From positions 186,001 through 250,000 of the forward strand of contig JAFKAC010000037.1 of the NCBI GenBank assembly GCA_025766275.1: DNA of 64,000 nucleotides, written 5' to 3'. How positions within the stretch are numbered: position 1 is the first letter of the stretch; every line of letters starts with the position of its first letter. Source of the stretch: Lactarius indigo. Taxonomy: Eukaryota; Basidiomycota; Agaricomycetes; Russulales; Russulaceae. The translations under genes and the position numbers were made by a program. Shown here in pieces: positions 20,305 to 30,700 of the stretch. Under the pieces are notes generated by a model. That model was not told where the DNA came from and searched no databases. It saw only the letters and a list, made by a program, of their open reading frames with translations.

Positions 20305-22202
20305 TCCTTGGCACGTTCTTCCGCCGTTTTGCTAGTGGAGGCCGCCTGTATTTGGGCTGGCGGTAGTTCTTGCGCGTAATAATCCGTTTCCGTGGCGCGT
20401 ACGTTTGAAGATCCCGCGTTCGGCGTCTGCCACTGCCGCGGTTGTCTGGGATGGGGACAGTTTCGTGAGAGGTGACCTGGTGCGTTACAATTGTAACACA
20501 ATACTGCCCTGAGGTCCCGCCGTGATCCCCCTCTTCCTCGCCCCCTCACTCCCGGCCCCCCCCTTGGTGAGAAGGGGGGTTGGTTCGTATACGGTGGCTT
20601 ACCGTAGTCGATTTCTTCTGATCCCGCCAATCGTGCCTTTGTTCGATCGGCAGAAGTGTCCATTGCCCAGGGGTTTGCGAGGTTTTGTGGAACAGTCCAT
20701 CCTGCGTTGCCCGCCTTCTTTGGCTTCGTGTCCTTGTATTCATCCACTCTTGCTCGGATATGGATGTAGTTGCGTTGCCGCCGGAGTGTCGCTCGCTTCC
20801 ACTCGTCGAAAGTCTCGGGTTCGTCCAGATCGTAGGTCTTCTCGTATAATTTCTTTGGGAGGCCTTTTGTGAACAAGTCGATGGTCTGGGGGTCGTTAAG
20901 GCGATAGCCAGCTTTCCTGGCGGCTTCCTCGAATTCGTTGACGTATTTGTCGATGTCCCCGTCGACCATTTTAAGTCCCTTTCTCAACAGGGCTTGAGCT
21001 TGTTCTCGTTCGAGGGTATTGACGAACCTTTGGTTAAAGCCCTCGGCTACTGCATTCCACAGATCTCTTGTATATTGATCGATTCCTCGTTGTATTTGTC
21101 GGTTGAGCCATTTGAGGTACGAGAGCACCCATTCGCTGACCGACGCTCCCTTGATGTACGAGAGGAAGAGAAGGCATCGTCGATAATCGTTACGCATAAC
21201 GGGGGTGTCGAGATTCATGCCCCAATACACGTGCCATTGCGTGAGGAATGAGTCGACCTTAGTGCGCTCTCCATCAAAGATAGTGGGAGGTTCACCGGTT
21301 AATTTCTCGTGTCCTCCTCCACCTCCTCCTGGCGGACCTCCTCCACCTCCCCCTGGTGGGTCTCCTCCTCCGCCTGGTGGGTTGTTTGGAATGTCCGGTG
21401 GACCTCCTCTTCCTCCCGGTCGTCGGGGGAAATCGTCCCCCGGCGGTCCTCCCCACCCTGGTGGAGGGTCTAGCGGTACTCCTCGTCTTCCTCCTTCTCC
21501 TGATGGAGGGTCTCCTTGGTCCGGCCCGATAGCTCGGAAGATTGCTGCGTCGTCTGCAGTCATACGATGCCCTGTTTCGGGATTGATGGGCATGAGATTT
21601 CGTTGTGATTCTTGTCTGATTATTTCTGCTGCTTCTCGCGCCGCTTGTTCTCTAATGGTTACGATTTCCTCAGCTGTCATAGTGGTGGTTGCCATTTCTG
21701 CTGCCGGCGATCGTACGTGAATGACCTCTGGTTGGTCTGAGATATGGAGAGACTCAGCTTGCTGGATGGTGTATTGCTCGATAGGTCCAACGCTTGCGGG
21801 TCGATTTTCTTCACTCTGCTCGTCTTCTTCAGTTTCTTCACTGACCGCTTCTCCCGTAGAATGTTCTCGTAATTGGCCGTCGATGGGTCCCCAATCGGAT
21901 CTCGAGTTGAGCTCCCGCGCGTCAATGTCGCACTGGTACTGTCTTCCTGCTGGTCTTATAACGTCCCAGCGGCGGTCTATGGGATTCCACGTAACTTCCA
22001 CCCAGCACAGATGGTCGAAATTGAACTCAACAGGTCGGAACCTTGTAGGTCCGTTGAACTCAACAAAATATCCTGTTTCGTCTTCTCGATCTCTCCACCG
22101 GGCCGCTCCCAAAAATCGAGTTGGTACGTTGCGGTCTCCTCTTCGTTCCAAGTAATAGGGACGGAAGTTCGTCCACTGGTCTCGGGTATTGACAGTCGCC
22201 AC
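20214..22202 (-). CDS. Gy4a Gag, probable GTG start
   Basis: 662 codons. The frame has no ATG between an in-frame TAA at the primer site and residue ~170. The first codon of the conserved domain is a GTG in the context ACCGTGGCG, an excellent Kozak context, so near-cognate initiation is likely. N-terminal domain (1-~110; TGYFVEFNG, CWVEVTWNPIDRRWDV) conserved in Gy3 and partly in Gy1; acidic linker; Gly/Pro-rich stretch (~240-300); Ty3-type capsid (~305-470); CX2CX4HX4C knuckle at ~568 (CYNCNAPGHLSRNC). Ends EGFRSA at the frameshift region. No internal stop, unlike Gy4b. Confidence 0.88.
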   Translation of the reverse strand: MATVNTRDQWTNFRPYYLERRGDRNVPTRFLGAARWRDREDETGYFVEFNGPTRFRPVEFNFDHLCWVEVTWNPIDRRWDVIRPAGRQYQCDIDARELNSRSDWGPIDGQLREHSTGEAVSEETEEDEQSEENRPASVGPIEQYTIQQAESLHISDQPEVIHVRSPAAEMATTTMTAEEIVTIREQAAREAAEIIRQESQRNLMPINPETGHRMTADDAAIFRAIGPDQGDPPSGEGGRRGVPLDPPPGWGGPPGDDFPRRPGGRGGPPDIPNNPPGGGGDPPGGGGGGPPGGGGGGHEKLTGEPPTIFDGERTKVDSFLTQWHVYWGMNLDTPVMRNDYRRCLLFLSYIKGASVSEWVLSYLKWLNRQIQRGIDQYTRDLWNAVAEGFNQRFVNTLEREQAQALLRKGLKMVDGDIDKYVNEFEEAARKAGYRLNDPQTIDLFTKGLPKKLYEKTYDLDEPETFDEWKRATLRRQRNYIHIRARVDEYKDTKPKKAGNAGWTVPQNLANPWAMDTSADRTKARLAGSEEIDYGKPPYTNQPPFSPRGGPGVRGRGRGGSRRDLRAVLCYNCNAPGHLSRNCPHPRQPRQWQTPNAGSSNVRATETDYYAQELPPAQIQAASTSKTAEERAKEWLTGVANAPDEVKDLILQDLWGKEGFRSA
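20226..20232 (-). promoter_or_regulatory. Gy4a -1 frameshift heptamer G GGT TTT
   Basis: In the gag frame: GAG GGT TTT CGG AGC GCC TGA. The canonical X XXY YYZ heptamer sits just before the gag stop, and pol is open in the -1 frame from here (GFSERLNPSAW). Identical in Gy3 (38014-38020) and Gy4b (27722-27728). Confidence 0.75.
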
Positions 22203-22224
22203 GGTTAGGATATCTTGGTCTTAA

Positions 22225-22690
22225 TGTAACGCCGTCACAGCGTCAGCTCGACTTGAGCTCGATAAGGCGACTTGGTGACTTAGCTGATCACGCACTAAGG
22301 CGTATGGCACGAAGGCTTCTCCTAGATATTCGAAGATACTAGTATAATTGCAGCACTCCTACTCAAGTGGAGGCGAAGCGAAGATGTGAGGGCAAGAAAG
22401 CGTGGGACAAGAAAGTGACGATTGAAGAAGACCAAGATGGCGTATCTTGGTCTTCTGCAGCTACCTTAAATACAAGAAAAGCAGGCTTTCAAGCGCTGCT
22501 ATGAGTCACCGTATCGTAGCGTCCAACGTATCGCGTAAGTACCGCAATCCTAATACTACTACTACTCGTACTAGGATCGAGTCATCCTCAACACCTAACT
22601 CCTATCGTAAACTCCGAGTCCGTGACTAATATACCTTACAGCCGTAGCCACAACCGGTACAGTAAGGGTCCAAAGAGACGAACCGTGACA
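22225..22690 (-). repeat. Gy4a 5' LTR
   Basis: 466 bp; promoter LTR. Followed on the element strand (lower coordinates) by TTAAGACCAAGAT, the self-primer site. TSD TTGAG at 22691-22695. Confidence 0.96.
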
Positions 22691-22695
22691 TTGAG

Positions 22696-25263
22696 GGTGA
22701 TAGGCTGTAGTTAGGCCTGCGTCTATTCCAAGTCGCTTGTATAGGGCACGCATACTTCGCGCTGCAAATTGGGGTCCTCTATCACTTATGACTTTGCGAG
22801 GGATCCCGTGCAGAGGGAAGACTTGCTCAAAGTAGATGGATGCTACCCCATCAGCCGTAATCTGAGAAGTCACGGGGAACAGATGAATCTGTTTTGTATA
22901 ATGATCTACGATATTTAAGATCATATCTTTCCCACGTGATATGGGCAGTGGGCCGATCAGATCGATCCCAATTATCTGCCATGGCCCCTCAGGGACTTCT
23001 TGCGGCTGGATTGTTACTTTAGGGTGTAGATCTTTGCGGTAGCGTTGGCATCGATCGCATCCTTCTACGTATGAGGCAATGAAGCCTGACATGCGTGGCC
23101 ACCAGTAATAGCGACTAACTAGCTCTATGGTTCCATTCTTCCCAGGGTGTCCGGTAGTGACTGAGTCGTGGCAAGATTTTACCACGTCCCTACGAAGGGC
23201 ACGATCATTTGGGACATATAGTTTACCCCGGTGGTAAATGAAACCATCTTCTTCTTCCCACATTAAGACGCCATCTGTGAGAGCTTTAGGAGCAGTCTTA
23301 GAAATGCTTTTAAGACCCTCTATCACTTCAGCTTCTCTAATAGATGCGAGCTTAATGCGACTTCCTAAGGAGTCTATTTCGGGGACGAAGTGCGCTTTTG
23401 CGGCAGCTAGGAAATGCTCAGGTTTTAATACCTGAACCTGGCGGTTGTCTTCAGAGTCTCGGACTTGGTCTTGTGAGAAACGACTTAATGCATCGGCTTG
23501 CATAGATTCCCCTTTCTTATAAGTGATTTTGAAGGCGAACCGACTTAAGAATAAGGCCCATCGAGCTTGGCGCCTATTTAAGTCTTTCATGGTTGCCCAC
23601 CATTCCATGTTCTTATGGTCGGTGATCACTTCAAAAGAGATGCCTTCGAGGAAATGTCTCCAATCCTCTAAGGCGCGGATTAAGCCGAGCATTTCCCTGT
23701 CGTAAATCTCATAGTTGCGTTCTTCTTTGCTCATGGACTGTGAGCGATACACAACGGGGTGCCAGAGACCGTCCAGGTATTTCTGAGTTAAAATACCGCC
23801 AGTCGCAAATCCTGAAGCATCCACCTCGACTCTAGTTGGAAGGTTCGGATTGTAAACCTTAAGAATAGGTTCTTGTACAAAACGTTCCTTCAATAGGTCA
23901 AAGGCTTTTTGCTGTTCAGACTGCCATATCCAAGGAGTGTCTTTCTTAGTGAGGTCATGAAGGGGTCGAGCAATAGCCGCGAAGTCCTTGATGAACCTTC
24001 TATAGAAATTGGCGAACCCGATGAATGCTCTTACTTCTTTGAGCGTAGTCGGGGTTGGCCACTCCTTTACTGCAGAGACCTTGCCAGGGTCCATCTGCAC
24101 TTCTCCGGGACGGATAATCATCCCTAAATACTCCATTTCTTGCTTTTCAAAATCGCACTTCTCAGGCTTGAGATAGAGGTCGTATTGCTCTAACCTTGTC
24201 AACACCTCGCGTACGATTTTGCGATGGTGTTCTAGGTTATTGCTATAGATGAGGATATCATCCATATATACTGCGACCTCTCCTTGTGCGATAAGATCAG
24301 CAAAGACGGCGTTCATTAAGGCTTGGAAAGTGGCGGGGCTATTAGTCATGCCAAAGTACATGACTTTTGGCTCATATAGACCCCTATTGGTGACAATAGC
24401 ACCTTTCCATTCATCGCCTTCTTTGATGCGGATATTATGGTATCCCCATCGAACATCGAATTTAGTGAAGTACTGAGCTCCCTTGAGTCGATTTATAATG
24501 TCGGCAGCGAGTGGGAGTGGATATCGGTTCTTAATGGTGATTTTGTTAAGACGCCGATAATCTTGGACTAGACGGAGCTTGCCGTCCTTTTTCTTTATGA
24601 AAAACACAGGGGATGCCATTGGTGACTTAGATGGCACTAAATATCCTTTCCCTATGTGTTCGTCTAAGAATTTATCCAATTCCACTTGCTCACTGGGTGA
24701 CATGGGGTACGTCTTGACCTTCCAGTGCTTGACTGCATCTGGTTCGAGGTCTATGGCGTGGTCCCATGGTTGATGCTCAGGGAGTCTCTGGGATTCTTCC
24801 TCAGAGAAAACTTTTGCGAAGTCACGATAGTGTTCAGGGACCATCTCTTCGAAGGTTTTCTTAGGTTTGGAGGTTATCGCTTTCTCAGCAATCTGCTGAG
24901 AGTACGTGAAACCAGCCAAACAGAAAACTTCGTCAGAGACTGTGTCCAACACTTTCTCCGCAAGGAGACGGCGGCGTTCCATACGGTTCGCCATAATGCG
25001 CGTCACCTCTATCTCTATCTCCGGGGCGGCTATTTCAGTGCTGGAGTTGAGACGCATAGTGCCTTCCTGCCAATCTATGTGCGGGTTCCAGTGTCTAAGC
25101 CAGGGTAGTCCCAATATTACTCGTTCTGGGCCTAGTGAAGTGACCATAAAGTCGAACTTTTCTGCACTAGGACCGACTTTGAGAACGAGTGTTACTTTGT
25201 GGGTGATACTACCGGCTTCATTGAGCGTCCCATCGATATTGTATAGGGTAATGGGATGCTCCA
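22696..25263 (-). CDS. Gy2b pol, protease C-terminus to integrase
   Basis: About 855 codons without a stop: end of protease (LGLPWLRHWNPHIDW), reverse transcriptase (VYMDDILIYS), RNase H (VEVDASGFATGG, NYEIYDREMLG), integrase HHCC (CDRCQRYRKDL) and the first two DDE acids (GIDLIGPLP, ISDRGPQF), ending at YHPQ where Gy4a cuts in. Gy4b cuts its N-terminal side within protease. Compared with Gy2a, arginine codons are preserved, indicating a young copy. Confidence 0.93.
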
Positions 25264-25729
25264 TGTCACGGTTCGTCTCTTTGGACCCTTACTGTACCGG
25301 TTGTGGCTACGGCTGTAAGGTATATTAGTCACGGACTCGGAGTTTACGATAGGAGTTAGGTGTTGAGGATGACTCGATCCTGGTACGAGTAGTAGTAGTA
25401 TTAGGATTGCGGTACTTACGCGATACGTTGGACGCTACGATACGGTGACTCATAGCAGCGCTTGAAAGCCTGCTTTTCTTGTATTTAAGGTAGCTGCAGA
25501 AGACCAAGATACGCCATCTTGGTCTTCTTCAATCGTCACTTTCTTGTCCCACGCTTTCCTGTCCTCACATCTTCGCTTCGCCTCCACTTGAGTAGGAGTG
25601 CTGCAATTATACTAGTATCTTCGAATATCTAGGAGAAGCCTTCGTGCCATACGCCTTAGTGCGTGATCAGCTAAGTCACCAAGTCGCCTTATCGAGCTCA
25701 AGTCGAGCTGACGCTGTGACGGCGTTACA
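25264..25729 (+). repeat. Gy4b 5' LTR
   Basis: 466 bp, TGTCACGG...GGCGTTACA. It differs from 32495-32960 at a few positions (for example CCTGGTACG versus CCTAGTACG, and CTTTCCTGTCC versus CTTTCTTGCCC). Confidence 0.95.
25482..25528 (+). promoter_or_regulatory. Gy4 core promoter, hairpin and predicted RNA start
   Basis: TATTTAA at 25482-25488 is followed 34 bp downstream by ATCTTGGTCTT (25516-25526), complementary to the primer site. This segment is the right arm of a perfect 13-bp inverted repeat (25498-25510 and 25516-25528) with a 5-nt loop. If transcription starts at 25516, only the right arm is at the RNA 5' end, while the left arm lies in U3 and reappears near the RNA 3' end. Confidence 0.7.
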
Positions 25730-25742
25730 TTAAGACCAAGAT
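25730..25742 (+). promoter_or_regulatory. Gy4b self-primer binding site
   Basis: TTAAGACCAAGAT directly after the LTR. AAGACCAAGAT is the exact 11-nt complement of ATCTTGGTCTT at 25516-25526. No match to a tRNA 3' end (no leading TGG) is apparent. Confidence 0.75.
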
Positions 25743-25751
25743 TTCCTAACC

Positions 25752-27740
25752 GTGGCGACTGTCAATACCCGAGACCAGTGGACGAACTTCCGTCCCTATT
25801 ACTTGGAACGAAGAGGAGACCGCAACGTACCAACTCGATTTTTGGGAGCGGCCCGGTGGAGAGAGCGAGAAGACGAAACAGGATATTTTGTTGAGTTCAA
25901 CGGACCTACAAGGTTCCGACCTGTTGAGTTCAATTTCGACCATCTGTGCTGGGTGGAAGTTACGTGGAATCCCATAGACCGCCGCTGGGACGTTATAAGA
26001 CCAGCAGGAAGACAGTACCAGTGCGACATTGACGCGCGGGAGCTCAACTCGAGATCCGATTGGGGACCCATCGACGGCCAATTACGAGAACATTCTACGG
26101 GAGAAGCGGTCAGTGAAGAAACTGAAGAAGACGAGCAGAGTGAAGAAAATCGACCCGCAAGCGTTGGACCTATCGAGCAATACACCATCCAGCAAGCTGA
26201 GTCTCTCCATATCTCAGACCAACCAGAGGTCATTCACGTACGATCGCCGGCAGCAGAAATGGCAACCACCACTATGACAGCTGAGGAAATCGTAACCATT
26301 AGAGAACAAGCGGCGCGAGAAGCAGCAGAAATAATCAGACAAGAATCACAACGAAATCTCATGCCCATCAATCCCGAAACAGGGCATCGTATGACTGCAG
26401 ACGACGCAGCAATCTTCCGAGCTATCGGGCCGGACCAAGGAGACCCTCCATCAGGAGAAGGAGGAAGACGAGGAGTACCGCTAGACCCTCCACCAGGGTG
26501 GGGAGGACCGCCGGGGGACGATTTCCCCCGACGACCGGGAGGAAGAGGAGGTCCACCGGACATTCCAAACAACCCACCAGGCGGAGGAGGAGACCCACCA
26601 GGGGGAGGTGGAGGAGGTCCGCCAGGAGGAGGTGGAGGAGGACACGAGAAATTAACCGGTGAACCTCCCACTATCTTTGATGGAGATCGTACTAAGGTCG
26701 ACTCATTCCTCACGCAATGGCACGTGTATTGGGGCATGAATCTCGACACCCCCGTTATGCGTAACGATTATCGACGATGCCTTCTCTTCCTCTCGTACAT
26801 CAAGGGAGCGTCGGTCAGCGAATGGGTGCTCTCGTACCTCAAATGGCTCAACTGACAAATACAACGAGGAATCGATCAATATACAAGAGATCTGTGGAAT
26901 GCAGTAGCCGAGGGCTTTAACCAAAGGTTCGTCAATACCCTCGAACGAGAACAAGCTCAAGCCCTGTTGAGAAAGGGACTTAAAATGGTCGACGGGGACA
27001 TCGACAAATACGTCAACGAATTCGAGGAAGCCGCCAGGAAAGCTGGCTATCGCCTTAACGACCCCCAGACCATCGACTTGTTCACAAAAGGCCTCCCAAA
27101 GAAATTATACGAGAAGACCTACGATCTGGACGAACCCGAGACTTTCGACGAGTGGAAGCGAGCGACACTCCGGCGGCAACGCAACTACATCCATATCCGA
27201 GCAAGAGTGGATGAATACAAGGACACGAAGCCAAAGAAGGCGGGCAACGCAGGATGGACTGTTCCACAAAACCTCGCAAACCCCTGGGCAATGGACACTT
27301 CTGCCGATCGAACAAAGGCACGATTGGCGGGATCAGAAGAAATCGACTACGGTAAGCCACCGTATACGAACCAACCCCCCTTCTCACCAAGGGGGGGGCC
27401 GGGAGTGAGGGGGCGAGGAAGAGGGGGATCACGGCGGGACCTCAGGGCAGTATTGTGTTACAATTGTAACGCACCAGGTCACCTCTCACGAAACTGTCCC
27501 CATCCCAGACAACCGCGGCAGTGGCAGACGCCGAACGCGGGATCTTCAAACGTACGCGCCACGGAAACGGATTATTACGCGCAAGAACTACCGCCAGCCC
27601 AAATACAGGCGGCCTCCACTAGCAAAACGGCAGAAGAACGTGCCAAGGAATGGCTTACCGGAGTCGCAAACGCACCAGACGAAGTAAAGGATCTGATACT
27701 GCAGGACTTGTGGGGGAAAGAGGGTTTTCGGAGCGCCTGA
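25752..27740 (+). pseudogene. Gy4b gag with single TGA
   Basis: Same 663-codon frame as the Gy4a gag, starting at GTG in ACCGTGGCG. A TGA at 26853-26855 (context CTC AAC TGA CAA) replaces CGA of Gy4a, truncating Gag at residue 367 in the capsid region and removing the zinc knuckle (CYNCNAPGHLSRNC) and frameshift site. Everything else is open, so this is a very recent C-to-T change at a CpG. Pol could only be made after readthrough or from a spliced RNA. Confidence 0.92.
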
Positions 27741-30700
27741 ACCCATCGGCCTGGGTGAGGGCTTTAAACTGTAATTCTGTAATCATGACGCGCTTTCGTT
27801 CTCTTCGAATTCCAGTCTCGATCCGCACGAATTACCGAATGGCCGACATAAGAGCATTGGTGGATTCCGGGGCCACCGACAATTTCATACATCCCAATTT
27901 CGCAGCAAAAATGGGCATAGGAATTCAACCCCTGACCCAACCACGCAAAATTTGGAATATAGATAATACCGAAAACAAAGCTGGGTCCATCACTCATTTT
28001 ACCGACTTAGACGTATACGCCAAAGGATACCACAGGACCATGCGCTTTCTCATCACAGATCTCGGCAGCGAAGAAATCGTCCTAGGATATCCCTGGCTGG
28101 CAACATACGAGCCAACTATCAATTGGCGGGACGCCGTCATACATGAAGACGTTATGCCTATCGTAATTAGTACACAGGACAGTCTGGACCGTCATACTGT
28201 CATCGCGTCCGCCCTCACTGACGAACAAAAGGAGGAAATCATCCTGGAGATGAACAAAGAAGAAGAATATACGTACCTGCGGGCAACTACGTCAACCGAA
28301 TTAGCCATCCAGGCAAGAACGGAGGAAAAACCTACAGAATTACCGGCAGTATATCAAGCTTTTCAAAAGCTCTTCAGTGAAGAAGCGTCCCAACGATTTC
28401 CCCCTGCCCGACCGTGGGATCATGCGATCGACTTTAAGCCCGGCACACCCTCCGCAATTGATTGCAAGATATACCCACTAACGCAGGAGGAGGAAGGGAA
28501 ACTCAGAGAGTTCCTGGACGAAAAGCTTCGACAAGGGTATCTTCGCCCTTCAATTTCCCCGTACGCATCGTCATTCTTCTTCGTTAAAAAGAAGGATGGA
28601 AAGCTACGCCCTGTGCAGGACTATCGCGTTATCAATTCGCACACTATACGCAACCAATACCCACTCCCTTTGATCCAAGACCTCATTTACGACCTCAGCA
28701 ACGCCTATATTTATACCAAACTCGACATTCGCTGGGGGTACAACAATATCCGCATACGCGACGGCGATCAGGAGAAGGCCGCGTTCAAAACCAAATTCGG
28801 ACTCTTCGAACCAACGGTAATGTTCTTCGGGCTCACCAACTCGCCGGCAACGTTCCAAACCATGATGAACCATATCTACCGTGACACCATCGCCAAGCAT
28901 GAGCTTCGGGGCACGGTTATTCGGGTTTACATGGACGACATCGGCATCGCCACACGCGAGGGCTCCACTTCCGCAGACCATATTGCAGCGGTCACGGATG
29001 TTCTTCGCGTCGCCCAAGACCACGACCTCTACTTTAAACTCGAAAAATGCCTATTCCACCAACCTCGGATGGATTACCTGGGGGTAATCCTTGAGAAGGG
29101 GGTAACACGTATGGACCCAGTAAAAGTTCGCGGTATCAAGGACTGGCCAACGCCAACCAAAGTTAGGGACGTACGATCATTTTTGGGGTTCTGTAACTTT
29201 TACCGCCTTTTCATCCGAGGTTTCGCAACTCACGCACGACCACTCAACCGGTTGACGAGGAAGGATGCTGAATGGAAGTGGGGAGATGACGAAGACCGCG
29301 CATTCAGAACCCTCAAACGCCTCGTAACCGAGGAACCCGTGCTGGCGCACCCCAATTTGCAAGAACAGTTCGAACTAGAAGTCGACGCGTCGGGATTCGC
29401 GGTAGGTGCGGTACTCCTGCAAAAGAAAAATGACGGTCGCAAGCACCCCATAGGATACTACTCGGCAACGCTCAACGAAGCCGAGCGAAATTATGACATC
29501 TATGATCTGGAACTCCTCGCCATCGTCAAGGCACTCCGGCATTGGAGACCCCTACTCGCGGGATCCCCACACAAAATCAAGATATTCTCCGACCACCTCA
29601 ACCTCCAATACTGGAAAACCCCGCAAAAGATCAGTAGAAGAGTCGCTCGAGAAGTGCTAGAGTTGATGGAATACGACTTCGAAATCCATCATATTAAAGG
29701 GAAGAACAACGGCAGGGCGGATGCCCTGTCCCGACGACCGGACTACAACCAAGGAGAAGACGATAACCAAGGTGTGATCGTCCTACCTCCAGAAATTTTT
29801 GTACGAGCCGCTAATGCCGCACGCGCCTCGGAAACACATCCACTGCTGCAACAACCGAGACGGATCCAGGATCCAACCACCATCAAAACGTGGGTCGATG
29901 CCCACCAGTTGAAGCAAATCGAAGGAGAATGGTATAAGGACGGGAGGTTGGTAGTCACCGGACCCATGACCGCATACCGCGCCATAATACACGACCATCA
30001 CGACCTACCCGCTCATGGACACCCTGGCATCAGCAGGACGCAGCGGATCGTCGAGCGACATTATTGGTGGCCGCGTCTCCGACGGGATGTATACGAGTAT
30101 GTGGTAGGGTGCGCTGACTGCCAACGAAACAAAGTCAATACAAGGCCGACTCGCGCGCCACTACATCCAATCACCACTATAACAGACACTCCCTTTCACA
30201 CTATCGCGTTGGATTTCATTACAAAACTACCAGCGTCTCAGTCCTACGACAGCATCCTCACCATCACGGACCACGACTGCAGCAAGGCGTCAATATTCAT
30301 CCCATGCAACGAAGAGATTACGGCGGAAGAGACCGCTATCCTGTACGTCAGTCACGTCTTTAAACGGTTTGGATTACCGCGCAAAATCATCAGTGATCGG
30401 GACCCTCGGTTTACGTCCAAGTTCACCAAAGAAGTATGCCGAATCCTAGGCATCACACAAAATATTTCAACAGCGTACCACCCACGGACAGACGGACAAT
30501 CGGAGCGGACCAATCAGTGGCTGGAACAATACCTGCGGTTCTGGGCTAACGAGCGGCAAGATAACTGGGCAACTTATCTCCCTATAGCAGAATTCGCTCA
30601 CAACAACTGGCCCCATGAACATACAAAACAATCTCCGTTCATGCTCCTCATGGGTTACAACCCGACTGCCGATTGGACGGATAAGCCCTCTCCCATTCCA

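Larger units (their letters stand above)
14994..22690 (-). mobile_element. Gy4a: complete chromovirus, apparently intact
   Basis: A 7,697-bp element with 466-bp LTRs that look identical, TSD TTGAG (14989-14993 and 22691-22695), self-primer site next to the 5' LTR, open gag (20214-22202) and open pol (15490-20304), and a polypurine tract (TAAAAAGGGGGTGA) before the 3' LTR. It is the youngest insertion in the nest by LTR comparison and the best candidate for an active element. Inserted in Gy2b integrase. Confidence 0.97.

Noticed and set aside
21205..21720. Proline-rich 171-residue ORF antisense to Gy4 gag (and 26234-26749)
   Set aside because: Complement of the Gly/Pro-rich Gag repeat; composition artefact.
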